DNA from: PVC group bacterium
GTDB lineage: Bacteria > Verrucomicrobiota > Kiritimatiellia > SS1-B-03-39 > UBA6053
Assembly: GCA_003565815.1 (NCBI GenBank)
Contig: PXAS01000178.1
Location: 1-8,974 of the forward strand
DNA: 8,974 nucleotides
Direction: 5' to 3'
Positions 1 to 7,204 of the stretch are shown here, piece by piece (the first letter of the stretch is position 1; every line of letters starts with the position of its first letter). A program made the translations under genes and the position numbers. The notes under the pieces were generated by a model. That model made no database searches, was not told the DNA's origin, and saw only the letters and a program-made list of their open reading frames with translations.

Positions 1-137
1 AGAAGAGTGAAACTACTTGCGGATGCTTCGCCGGACTGCGGATCATCGTCGGAATTCTACAAGAAACTACAAATGATTCGCGGGACGGCATAGCCATTCG
101 CGGGGTTCCCTTCCCCAAAACCCCTCCCCAAGCCTGA

Positions 138-179
138 CATCAGTGTTCCATCAGTGTCATCAGTGCCCATCAGTGGTTC
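138..179. repeat. Four tandem CATCAGTG units
   Basis: The octamer CATCAGTG occurs four times, at 138-145, 149-156, 158-165 and 168-175, separated by 1-3 bases, so the period is 9-11 bases. The last unit continues as GGTTC. A related ending (CCATCCGTGGTTC) sits at 315-327 and a more distant one (CCATTCGCGGGGTTC) at 94-108, so three members of one short repeat family lie within 235 bases. Confidence 0.85.
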
Positions 180-185
180 ATTTCA
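163..185 (+). repeat. 23-nt direct repeat, copy 1
   Basis: These 23 bases match 311-333 at 21 of 23 positions; the differences are A172 versus C320 and A180 versus G328. The similarity fades into related purine-rich flanks (GAGATCA versus GAGGTCA). The two copies bracket the purine tract and the heptad array. Confidence 0.85.
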
Positions 186-226
186 GAGATCAAGAAGTAG
201 AGAAGGAAAGAAGTGAAGAAAAATCC

Positions 227-268
227 GAACGTCCAACGTCCAACTTCGAACGTTGAACTTCGAACGAT
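227..268. repeat. Six tandem AACGTC-type heptads
   Basis: Six consecutive 7-base units follow the pattern [G/C]AAC[G/T]T[C/T], with a diverged last unit: GAACGTC, CAACGTC, CAACTTC, GAACGTT, GAACTTC, GAACGAT. The array contains the short palindromes TTCGAA (245-250 and 259-264) and AACGTT (249-254), so both strands look alike. Read as protein it gives a low-complexity peptide containing NVQRPTSNVE, a type I recall from spurious gene calls in Verrucomicrobiota-like genomes. I regard it as a non-coding intergenic repeat. Confidence 0.8.
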
Positions 269-310
269 GATAAGGTCGGTTCCGAACCCCTTGACAATCC
301 GTGAAGGTTC

Positions 311-333
311 GTGCCCATCCGTGGTTCGTTTCA
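311..333 (+). repeat. 23-nt direct repeat, copy 2
   Basis: This is the partner of 163-185, with two mismatches. It ends 34 bases from the stop codon of the LMF1-family gene, so the repeat family reaches close to that gene's 3' end. Confidence 0.85.
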
Positions 334-367
334 AGAGGTCAGAGGGCGAATGTCGAGGACTGCCGGT

Positions 368-1882
368 CTACTGCCGTCGCATCACCGGACCGTACAGCCC
401 GCGCACGGAGCGTTGCCACCAGACCCCGCGCTCCCGGCGGGTCACCGGGTCGGTGTAGCGCACCTGATAGGTGACGAAGCGCAAGTGGGCGGGCGGCTGA
501 TCGGAAAAGGGGTTGATGTCCAGCAGGGACACGATGCGGGGATCGTTGGTCAGCAAGCCTTCGGCCAAACGGAACATCCAGGGATGCTCGCGGAAGGCGG
601 CGGGATTTCCGATGCCCGCGGAAATTTCGTCCGCCATCTTCCAGTCCAAACGCGGAAAATGCAGGCCGGAAAACCGCGGCAAACGTTGGGGATGTCCGGG
701 TTTGGCCTTGAAGAGGTATTCCCGCCACTGTTGTCCGTCCCGACTGCCCTGTACCTCCACCTCGAAACGGTGCGGACGCACGCTGGGAAACATGCCGTAG
801 ACGCCGGATGCGCCCGCCTGCCGCAACACCCGGGCGGTTTCACGCCAAGGCGGCCAAAACGCCTCCGGTTGCCGCAACCAGATCCCCCCCAAACAAACGG
901 GTGCCCACAAAAACATCCAGACCCACGCGGCCCCGCCCACGCGCGCACGGAGACGGGTGGGGTCCGCCGGCGCCGGGGCCCATTTTTCGGGAAGCCATTG
1001 GCGCCAGGCCCGGTCGTCCACCAGGGCAAACGACAACAAAATCACCAGCCAGGGATAATGGCCGTAATTGCCGCTCAGCATGATCAGCAACATCAACAAC
1101 GAAAACCCTCCCGCCGCGATTTGGCGGTAGGTGCGCGGAAAAAACACGTAAAATGGCAACACGGTTTCGATCAGCAACACCCCCCAGAGGCTGTATTTCA
1201 GGATGGAGCCGGGCAACTGATGCAAAAACCAGGCCAACAGGGTCGGAAGCGGCTGGGTTTCAAAATAGACGTGCAGGGCGGTTTCCCGCATCCAAAACGG
1301 ATCGCCGCCCGTGAGTTTGACCCAGGCCGAGCTGAACATCACCTTGACCAGGATCAGGTTGCACATCCACAGTCCGACGCGGCGGAGGGGAATGTCCCGG
1401 GGGGCGGGCAGGCTCCATTGACGGGGGGCGGACAGAAAGAAGGCCGCGAATCCTGTTTCCGCCAACAAAAAGTCTCCCTGGAACTGCATCCAGGGTCCGC
1501 TGACCTGCATCAGCGACACCCAACTGATCCAGGCGATCAAATTGGCCCACCACACCGCTTTCCCCGCGACCATGAACAAGGCGGAAAGCGCGCCGAGTCC
1601 GAGGACGGCGTAAAGCATGCCCATGCCCTCGGAAAGCCAAAACACGGAGGGCGCGCGCAAAAAAGGCATGTTGCCGGAAACGGATCGGATGCTCTCCAAG
1701 GTTTGGGCGATGGGGCTGAGCCCCCCCGGACCGATCAGCCCGCCCGCCTGCGCGGCGAAGGACCAGAACGCGAAAAAATACACCACGCCCAACCCTCGCA
1801 ACACCCCGTGGGTGGCCACGCCGTACTCCACGCCGGGGGGCCGCCGCCTTGCCTGCCATACATGTTGGATCCACTGCTTCAT
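368..1882 (-). CDS. Lipase maturation factor (LMF1) family membrane protein
   Basis: The 504-residue product resembles the LMF1 family. In animals LMF1 is an endoplasmic-reticulum protein needed for folding of secreted lipases; the bacterial role is unknown to me, so only the family is called. Several hydrophobic, probably membrane-spanning segments are visible at roughly 28-44, 85-125, 135-151, 168-188, 230-247, 257-290 and 315-333. Family-like motifs are GDFLLAETGF (about 136-145), the GDPFW/FETQPLPT block (193-214), the SGNYG motif near 270-274, and a soluble C-terminal part with GMFPSVRPHRFEVEVQGS (363-380), a PRLDW motif (410-414) and NPF (457-459). The chosen ATG follows a GGGGGAGGG ribosome-binding tract. 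The frame stays open 74 codons further upstream, but that part lies inside the preceding gene and is arginine-rich and unlike the family. The gene starts 50 bases after trhO stops, so co-transcription is likely. Confidence 0.85.
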   Translation of the reverse strand: MKQWIQHVWQARRRPPGVEYGVATHGVLRGLGVVYFFAFWSFAAQAGGLIGPGGLSPIAQTLESIRSVSGNMPFLRAPSVFWLSEGMGMLYAVLGLGALSALFMVAGKAVWWANLIAWISWVSLMQVSGPWMQFQGDFLLAETGFAAFFLSAPRQWSLPAPRDIPLRRVGLWMCNLILVKVMFSSAWVKLTGGDPFWMRETALHVYFETQPLPTLLAWFLHQLPGSILKYSLWGVLLIETVLPFYVFFPRTYRQIAAGGFSLLMLLIMLSGNYGHYPWLVILLSFALVDDRAWRQWLPEKWAPAPADPTRLRARVGGAAWVWMFLWAPVCLGGIWLRQPEAFWPPWRETARVLRQAGASGVYGMFPSVRPHRFEVEVQGSRDGQQWREYLFKAKPGHPQRLPRFSGLHFPRLDWKMADEISAGIGNPAAFREHPWMFRLAEGLLTNDPRIVSLLDINPFSDQPPAHLRFVTYQVRYTDPVTRRERGVWWQRSVRGLYGPVMRRQ

Positions 1883-1932
1883 CCCTCCCCCATATGGTCC
1901 CCCGGCGAACAGTGCAAGCAATCCTGTATGCC

Positions 1933-2829
1933 TTATCCCTTCTCCCTCGCCCTCAACAACAACCGCTGCCGCTCGCGTTCCCGGGCGGCGGCAATGCGCT
2001 CCGGACTTTTTTTGTCGGCGCATGCGGGGCAGGTCACGCCCGCCTCGTAACGGGGATCCAGCTTGTCTTCGGGACGGATCGGATTCCAACATCCCCGGCA
2101 GCATTCGGTTCGGCCCGGCGCCAGGGTTTGGTCCACGGTCACCCGGTCATCAAACACAAAACACTCCCCCTGCCAAAGGCTGTCCGCTTCGGGCACCTCT
2201 TCGAAATACTTGAGGATTCCGCCCCGGAGGTGGTACACTTCTTGAAAGCCTTTTTCCTTCAACAGGGCCGTGGCCTTCTCACAGCGGATGCCCCCGGTGC
2301 AGAACATGGCCACTTTCCGGTCTTTCGCCGGATCCAGGGCCTTGTCCACGTACGCGGGAAAATCGCTGAATTTTTCCGTGTGCGGGTTTTCGGCCCGGGC
2401 AAAGGTGCCCACCTGACATTCGAAATCGTTGCGGGTATCGATCACCCGCACCTCCGGATCGGAAATGAGGCGGTTCCACTCGCCGGGCGCCACGTAGGTC
2501 CCGAGCGCCGCGGACGCGGGATTGAGATCCGGACGACCGAGATGCACGATTTCGGTTTTGAGTTTGACCTTGGTTCTCCGGAAGGGTTGTTTCTCCGATT
2601 CGGCGTACTTCCCCTCGATCGGCCCCAAACCCAGCTCCGATTCCAAATACCCGCGAAAACGCGCGACCGCCTTTTTGCTTCCGGCCACGGTGCCGTTCAC
2701 TCCCTCGGGCGCCAACAAAACGCTGCCGTGGATTCCTTCGGTTTCGCAAAACGCCAGCAACGGATCCCGCAATTGTTCACATTGCGGGAGATCGAGAAAT
2801 TTATAAAACGCGAAAAGGGTCCAAGTCAT
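1933..2829 (-). CDS. trhO: tRNA uridine(34) hydroxylase TrhO (rhodanese-like, YceA family)
   Basis: The 298-residue protein belongs to the TrhO/YceA family, which makes 5-hydroxyuridine at wobble position 34 of tRNAs in an oxygen-dependent, prephenate-independent route. The N-terminal part (1-100) has the family blocks GIHGSVLLAPEGVNGT (32-47) and KVKLKTEIV (87-95). The rhodanese domain (about 118-215) has DTRNDFE (131-137) and the active-site loop CTGGIRCEKA, with Cys177 as the presumed catalytic residue. A cysteine-rich tail follows (Cys223, 243, 244, 247, 267, 270), typical of the family and perhaps metal-binding, then a basic helix. Length is near the usual 300-350. ATG 2829 was chosen because AGGGG lies 6 bases upstream; a TTG 12 codons earlier (2865) has no comparable site. 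It sits between the sulfatase relic and the LMF1-family gene on the same strand. Confidence 0.95.
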   Translation of the reverse strand: MTWTLFAFYKFLDLPQCEQLRDPLLAFCETEGIHGSVLLAPEGVNGTVAGSKKAVARFRGYLESELGLGPIEGKYAESEKQPFRRTKVKLKTEIVHLGRPDLNPASAALGTYVAPGEWNRLISDPEVRVIDTRNDFECQVGTFARAENPHTEKFSDFPAYVDKALDPAKDRKVAMFCTGGIRCEKATALLKEKGFQEVYHLRGGILKYFEEVPEADSLWQGECFVFDDRVTVDQTLAPGRTECCRGCWNPIRPEDKLDPRYEAGVTCPACADKKSPERIAAARERERQRLLLRAREKG

Positions 2830-2834
2830 GAATG

Positions 2835-2887
2835 CACCCCTAACCGAAAATCGGAAGAATTTCAAAAGAAATGCATTCCACCCCTAA
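2835..2887 (-). repeat. Duplicated TTAGGGGTG leader before trhO
   Basis: On the minus strand TTAGGGGTG occurs twice, at 2887-2879 and 2843-2835, each followed by GCATT or GGAATGCATT. The left copy supplies the trhO ribosome-binding site. The right copy overlaps the TAG stop of the sulfatase relic. Between them lie a short CCGA-TTTTCGG hairpin (2854-2844) and the weak inverted repeat ATTTC-GAAAT (2859-2872). This could be a small local duplication of a translation-start leader, or chance. Confidence 0.5.
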
Positions 2888-3301
2888 AACACGCTCGGGG
2901 TTTGATTTGCGCAAGGTTTGAGGGCGGCGCGCTCATAGGTCACCCCGCCGGTGCGGGCCACTTCCGAGGCCATCCGGTCCCGCAGGGGCGCCAACAGCCC
3001 GGCATCCCCGGACAAATCCCGGGTTTCGCCGGGATCGTTGGCCAGGTCGAAAAGGTGTTCGCGGGGATTGGGATCGTATTCGCCCCAGCGTCGCGCCGGG
3101 CAAAGACTTCCGTTCATAGCGGTCCAAATAGGGATGCCGGCCGTTGATCAAGGTGCGGCGGGCCGGAATGCAAACCGGACAGGTCGAATACCCGCGGTCG
3201 AAATTCACTCCCCCTCGCCGCCAGGGCATCCAAATTCGGCGTTTCCAACTCCCGGTTGCCATTGAACCCCATGGCATCATATCGTTTTGAATCATGAATT
3301 C
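2884..3301 (-). pseudogene. Sulfatase, truncated relic with large internal deletion and frameshift
   Basis: Three reading-frame segments together match the ends of a type I sulfatase. From 3296 leftwards one frame gives HDSKRYDAMGFNGNRELE and then TPNLDALAARG, the usual N-terminal metal-site block. At the five-G run 3214-3210 the frame shifts by one base into VNFDRGYSTCPVCIPARRTL and then INGRHPYLDRY. This contains the CxPxR formylglycine motif (Cys-Ile-Pro-Ala-Arg, 3172-3158). Around 3130-3090 the sequence jumps to another frame with the C-terminal EYDPNPREHLFDLANDPGE motif and ends at TAG 2886-2884. The start (about 10-15 residues) and some 300 central residues expected in a 450-500-residue sulfatase are missing. 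The remnant begins directly after the acylphosphatase stop. It cannot make a working enzyme unless the assembly is wrong here. Confidence 0.9.
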
Positions 3302-3583
3302 TCAGTGGAAACGCACGTCAAAGCCCTCGGGCAGGTTTGTGGGCGGCCCCCGGGTTTCTTCCCACCGGGTGATGCCGGATCCCAGCCGGGAAGTTTTCAC
3401 CGCCAGAAAAAATCGGTCCAGTTCCTCCGACGCCCCCTCCGCCTCCATGCGCACGGAGCCGTCCGCTTGATTCCGCACCCACCCCTTCACGGCATACTTT
3501 TGCGCCAGAGCCCGGGTGGTGAAACGGAATCCCACCCCCTGCACCTTTCCAAACACGGTTACAATCGCTTTTTCTGTACTCAT
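3302..3583 (-). CDS. Acylphosphatase
   Basis: This 93-residue protein is a typical-length cytosolic acylphosphatase (YccX/AcyP type), which hydrolyses acyl phosphates such as acetyl phosphate or 1,3-bisphosphoglycerate to carboxylate and phosphate. The phosphate-binding loop FGKVQGVGFRF (11-21) carries the catalytic arginine at position 20, and GWVRNQADGSV (34-44) the catalytic asparagine at position 38. The C-terminal FDVRF is also typical. The ATG at 3583 is preceded by AGGA 7 bases upstream and by GGAGG almost touching the start; AGGA is the better-spaced site. It is the first gene of the minus-strand cluster, divergent from dnaE. Its stop lies immediately before the sulfatase relic, so transcription probably continues into the relic and trhO. 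Confidence 0.95.
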   Translation of the reverse strand: MSTEKAIVTVFGKVQGVGFRFTTRALAQKYAVKGWVRNQADGSVRMEAEGASEELDRFFLAVKTSRLGSGITRWEETRGPPTNLPEGFDVRFH

Positions 3584-3670
3584 GCCTCCATCCTACACCG
3601 TTTCCAACTTTTGTAAGGACAAATCTTTTTTGCCCTTGAGACCGGGGCGGCGTTTTGGCAATGGTGAGCC
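3584..3670. promoter_or_regulatory. Divergent promoter region, acylphosphatase / dnaE
   Basis: Only 87 bases separate the start codons of the leftward acylphosphatase cluster and the rightward dnaE. Both promoters should therefore lie here or reach into the adjacent coding ends. The AT-richest part is around 3606-3632 (TTTTGTAAGG to TTTTTT). I could not assign a -35/-10 pair with normal spacing on either strand, so only the location is claimed. Confidence 0.45.
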
Positions 3671-6600
3671 ATGGCCAACTCCAAACCCTTCGTCCACCTC
3701 CACCTTCATTCCAGCTATTCGCTGCTGGATTCCTCGATTCACCTCAAAGACGCGGTCAAACAGGCCAAAAAACTGGGCATGCCCGCGCTGGCGCTCACCG
3801 ACCACGCGGTGATGCACGGGACCATCAATTTTTACAACTACTGCAAGCAGGAAAACATCAACCCCATCATCGGTTGCGAGGTGTACACCTGCGCGGACCG
3901 GCACGACAAATCCCGCAAGGCCGGCGGCATGAACCACCTGTTGCTGCTGGCCACCGGGGAAGAGGGGTACCACAATCTCGCCCGCCTCAGCGCCCTCGCC
4001 CATTTGGAAGGCTTTTACTACAAACCTCGGGTGGACATGGAACTGCTGGAACGCTACTCCGGCGGGCTCATCGCCACTTCCTGCTGCGAGCGCGGGGAAA
4101 TTCCCGCCGCGATTTTGGACGGGCTCAACGACCGGGCCGATGAAATCGCGGGCCGGTACCGCGAAATTTTCGGCAAGGAGAATTTCTACCTCGAATTGGA
4201 GGATCACGGCAAGGAAAGCGAAAAACGGGTCTGCCGCGAACTCCTCGCCATGTCCAAACGCCTGGACATTCCCCTGGTGGCCACCAATGACGTTCACTAC
4301 ATGAAACAGGCCCACGCCGAGGCCCACGATTTGCTCATGTGCCTGCAAATGCAAACCAAATTCCGGGATGACCGCCGTCCGAAATTCGCCACCGACCAGT
4401 ATTATTTCAAAACCCCGGAGGAAATGTGGGACCTCTTCGGCGAAACCCCGGAAGCCCTCTACAACACCCTCGCCATCGCCGAACGCTGCAACCTGCGCCT
4501 CAAGCTGGAAAAAGAAGCCCCCCTCCACTTTCCCGTGTACGACGTGCCCGAAGAACACGACCTCAACACCTACCTCACCCATTTGACCGTCGAAGGCCTG
4601 AAGAAACTCTACGACGGCGCCGACATCGAAAACCCCAAATCCGAATTGGAACAGACCCTCAAGGCCCGTTTCGAGAAGGAATTCGGAGTCATCCAGCGCA
4701 CCGGCTTTGTCAACTACTTCCTGGTGGTCTGGGACTTCATCAACTACGCCAAAAGCCAGAAAATCCCCGTCGGACCCGGCCGCGGATCCGGGGCGGGCAG
4801 TCTGGTGGCCTACGCCCTCGGGATCACCGCCATCGATCCGCTGCGCTTCGACCTCATCTTCGAACGCTTCCTCAACCCCGACCGCGTTTCCCCGCCCGAC
4901 TTCGACATCGACTTTTGCCAAACCCGCCGCGGCGAGGTCATTGAATACGTGAAGCGCAAATACGGGCATGAAAACTGCGCCCAAATCATCACCTTCGGCA
5001 CCCTGGGCGCGAAAACCATCATTCGCGATTTGGGTCGGGTGCTGGAAATTCCGCTGGCCAACTGCGACAAGCTCGCGAAAATGATCCCCGAGGATCCGGG
5101 CATGACCCTCAAAAAAGCGGAAGAGGCCAACCCCGAATTCAAGCAAGCCATCAAAACCGATCCCGAAGCCAAACAAATCCTGCAACACGCCAAAGTGCTC
5201 GAAGGGCTCCACCGCAACCAGGGCACCCACGCCGCCGGGGTGGTGATCGGGGAAACCACCCTCATGGATATCGTCCCCCTCTGCCGCGACAAAGAGGGAC
5301 AGGCCGTGGCCCAATACGAAATGAAGCCATTGGAAATGACCGGCCTGCTGAAGATGGACTTTCTGGGACTGAAAACCCTCTCGGTGGTGCAGGAGGCGGT
5401 GGACCTCATCCGCGACATCCACGGCGTGGAAATCGACCCCGAAACCATTCCCCTGGACGACCCCAAGACCTTCGAGTTGCTCAACCGCGGCGACACCGTG
5501 GCCGTGTTCCAGGTGGAGTCCCGCGGCATGCGCGACCTCTTGCGCCAATTCCAGGCCGACCGGATCGAAGATCTGATCGCCCTCATCGCCCTGTATCGAC
5601 CGGGCCCCATGGACATGATCCCCGACTACATCAAACGCAAGCACGGGACCATGAAGCTCGACTACCCCCACCCCTTGCTCGAACAGGTCCTCAAGGAAAC
5701 CTACGGCGTGTTCATCTATCAGGAACAGGTGCAAAAAGCGGCCAACGTCCTCGCGGGCTTCTCCCTGGCCCAGGGCGACCTCCTGCGCCGGGCCATGGGC
5801 AAAAAAGACCAGGCCATCATGGCCGACATGCGCCAGAAATTCATCGCCGGCTGCAAGGACGTCAACGACATCCCCGAAAAGCAGGCCGGGGAAATTTTCG
5901 ATTTGATTCAAAAGTTCGCCAGCTACGGGTTCAACAAATCCCATTCCGCCGCCTACGCCTTCATTTCCTTTCAAACCGCCTATCTGAAAGCCCACTTTCC
6001 CGCCGAATTCATGGCCGCGGTGCTGTCCCTGGAAATCGGCAACGCCGACAAGTTGACCGGATTCATCGCCGAGTGCAAGGAAATGGGCATGAACGTGTTG
6101 CCGCCCAACGTGCAGCAGTCCGAAAACCGCTTCCGCACCGAAAACGGCGACATCCGCTTTGGACTCGCCGGGGTCAAGGGCGTCGGCGGCGCCGCCGTGG
6201 ACACCATCGTGGCGGAACGCAAAGCCAAAGGCCCCTTCAAAAGCTTCATGGATTTCTGTCTGCGCGTCAACACCCGCGAAGTGAACAAGCGCTGTATCGA
6301 GTCCCTCATCAAATCCGGCGCCTTCGACTGGACCGGACTGAACCGCGCCCGCATGTTCAACGGCATGGAGTTCGCCCTGCAACGGGGTGAAAGCACCCGG
6401 GCCGACCGCGAACAGGGGCAGACCAGCATTTTCGATTTGCTCGACGACGGCGGCGGCAGCCAGGAAAACGCGGGCGACGATGAACTGCCGGAATGCGATC
6501 CCTGGCCCGTCAGCGAAATGCTCGCCTACGAAAAGGATCTGCTCGGGTTTTATATTTCCGGCCACCCCCTGGAAGAATTCGAGTGGGAGATTCAAACCTA

Positions 6601-7204
6601 CGGCATCACCAAACTCGAAGAACTGCAGGACCTCGAAGAAGGCACCCAGGTGCGCATGGGCGGACTCATCACCGAATGGCGGCGTTTTTTCACCAAAAGC
6701 GAAACCGAAATGGCCACCTTCCGCATGGAAGGGCTCACGGGCAGCGTCCCCGCCGTCATGTTTCAGGAAGCCGTGCAGAGCTACGGACGCAGCCTCGCGG
6801 ACAACATTCCGGTCATGGCGGCGGGCGAGTGCCGTGCGCGCGACGGCGCCAAACAGATCACCATCAATGAAATCGTCCCCCTGTCCAACGTGGCCACCTG
6901 GTATGCCGAAAAAGCCAGCATTCACATTCCCGAATCCCAAGTCACCCCGGAGCGCATGCACAGCCTGCGCGAGGTATGCAAACGCCACACCGGACACATC
7001 CCGGTGGTCCTCTGCGTGATGTTTGACGACGGAAAACGGGTGTTTTTATCTTCCGACGCCGCGTTCCACGTGACCCCCACCCACAAATTCGTGCTCGACG
7101 TGGAACACCTGCTGGGCGAAGGCTGCGTCTATGTGCAAGCCTTGCAGGACGTCCACAAATCCCCGCCAAGAAAACGGGATTTTGGACGACGCGAAAGCGC
7201 CTGA
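3671..7204 (+). CDS. dnaE: DNA polymerase III subunit alpha
   Basis: The 1177-residue protein is a complete replicative polymerase alpha subunit (E. coli DnaE has 1160). The N-terminal PHP domain (about 5-275) keeps all nine likely metal ligands: His11, His13, Asp20, His45, Glu70, His89, Cys139, Asp207, His209. The polymerase core has GPGRGSGAGSLVAY (368-381), PDFDIDF (409-415) with catalytic Asp410 and Asp412, GTHAAGVVIG (518-527) and KMDFLGL (561-567) with the third aspartate, Asp563. A helix-hairpin-helix region lies near 820-890. QTSIF (917-921) matches the internal beta-clamp-binding motif, and an OB fold follows (about 994-1070). The remaining C-terminal ~105 residues would bind tau. 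ATG 3671 is fixed by an in-frame TGA two codons upstream (3665-3667). The ribosome site is weak (GGTGAG, 3663-3668). The stop abuts the convergent ilvA stop. Confidence 0.98.
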   Translation: MANSKPFVHLHLHSSYSLLDSSIHLKDAVKQAKKLGMPALALTDHAVMHGTINFYNYCKQENINPIIGCEVYTCADRHDKSRKAGGMNHLLLLATGEEGYHNLARLSALAHLEGFYYKPRVDMELLERYSGGLIATSCCERGEIPAAILDGLNDRADEIAGRYREIFGKENFYLELEDHGKESEKRVCRELLAMSKRLDIPLVATNDVHYMKQAHAEAHDLLMCLQMQTKFRDDRRPKFATDQYYFKTPEEMWDLFGETPEALYNTLAIAERCNLRLKLEKEAPLHFPVYDVPEEHDLNTYLTHLTVEGLKKLYDGADIENPKSELEQTLKARFEKEFGVIQRTGFVNYFLVVWDFINYAKSQKIPVGPGRGSGAGSLVAYALGITAIDPLRFDLIFERFLNPDRVSPPDFDIDFCQTRRGEVIEYVKRKYGHENCAQIITFGTLGAKTIIRDLGRVLEIPLANCDKLAKMIPEDPGMTLKKAEEANPEFKQAIKTDPEAKQILQHAKVLEGLHRNQGTHAAGVVIGETTLMDIVPLCRDKEGQAVAQYEMKPLEMTGLLKMDFLGLKTLSVVQEAVDLIRDIHGVEIDPETIPLDDPKTFELLNRGDTVAVFQVESRGMRDLLRQFQADRIEDLIALIALYRPGPMDMIPDYIKRKHGTMKLDYPHPLLEQVLKETYGVFIYQEQVQKAANVLAGFSLAQGDLLRRAMGKKDQAIMADMRQKFIAGCKDVNDIPEKQAGEIFDLIQKFASYGFNKSHSAAYAFISFQTAYLKAHFPAEFMAAVLSLEIGNADKLTGFIAECKEMGMNVLPPNVQQSENRFRTENGDIRFGLAGVKGVGGAAVDTIVAERKAKGPFKSFMDFCLRVNTREVNKRCIESLIKSGAFDWTGLNRARMFNGMEFALQRGESTRADREQGQTSIFDLLDDGGGSQENAGDDELPECDPWPVSEMLAYEKDLLGFYISGHPLEEFEWEIQTYGITKLEELQDLEEGTQVRMGGLITEWRRFFTKSETEMATFRMEGLTGSVPAVMFQEAVQSYGRSLADNIPVMAAGECRARDGAKQITINEIVPLSNVATWYAEKASIHIPESQVTPERMHSLREVCKRHTGHIPVVLCVMFDDGKRVFLSSDAAFHVTPTHKFVLDVEHLLGEGCVYVQALQDVHKSPPRKRDFGRRESA

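Larger units (their letters stand above)
1..367. other. Intergenic repeat mosaic, no convincing gene
   Basis: This stretch downstream of the LMF1-family gene carries no reading frame with recognisable protein similarity. It is built from short degenerate repeats: GAAACTAC at 9-16 and 63-70, ATTCGCGGG at 76-84 and 96-104, four CATCAGTG units at 138-175, a purine-rich tract at about 186-223 with only four pyrimidines, six heptads at 227-268, and a diverged second copy of the CATCAGTG-type end at 311-333. I see no clear hairpin-plus-T-run terminator for the leftward gene ending at 368. A short open frame from the left edge (stop at 91-93) uses CTA codons, unlike the genes here, and looks like chance. 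Similar intergenic arrays are, from memory, common in Verrucomicrobiota and relatives; their function is unknown to me. Confidence 0.7.

Noticed and set aside
138..333. CRISPR array
   Set aside because: The units are 7-8 bases or a single diverged 23-mer pair, with no regular spacers of 25-40 bases and no cas genes nearby.
213..458. 81-codon plus-strand open frame over the heptad array
   Set aside because: Its N-terminal part is just translated repeat and its remainder overlaps the 3' end of the LMF1-family gene; there is no ribosome site or family similarity.
311..2050. 579-codon plus-strand open frame opposite the LMF1-family gene
   Set aside because: It lies in the in-register antisense frame of a recognisable gene; the product is Pro/Gly/His/Gln-rich with no family resemblance.
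1883..2104. 74-codon N-terminal extension of the LMF1-family gene
   Set aside because: It overlaps the end of trhO, is arginine-rich and non-hydrophobic, and a good ribosome site stands before the ATG at 1882.
2830..2865. Upstream TTG start for trhO
   Set aside because: ATG 2829 has a well-spaced AGGGG and matches the family N-terminus; the TTG has no close ribosome site.
2884..3117. Stand-alone 77-residue small protein
   Set aside because: Its sequence is plainly the sulfatase C-terminus (EHLFDLANDPGE block) and its apparent ATG lies at the deletion junction; it is better treated as part of the pseudogene.
1849..3147. 432-codon plus-strand open frame opposite trhO and the sulfatase relic
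   Set aside because: It is an in-register antisense shadow of trhO; the strong TrhO motifs on the minus strand decide the coding strand.
3593..6997. 1134-codon antisense open frame across dnaE
   Set aside because: It is the codon-by-codon reverse complement of dnaE, open only because dnaE lacks TTA, CTA and TCA codons there. Its product is a low-complexity Gly/Val/Phe/His-rich string with no recognisable domain.
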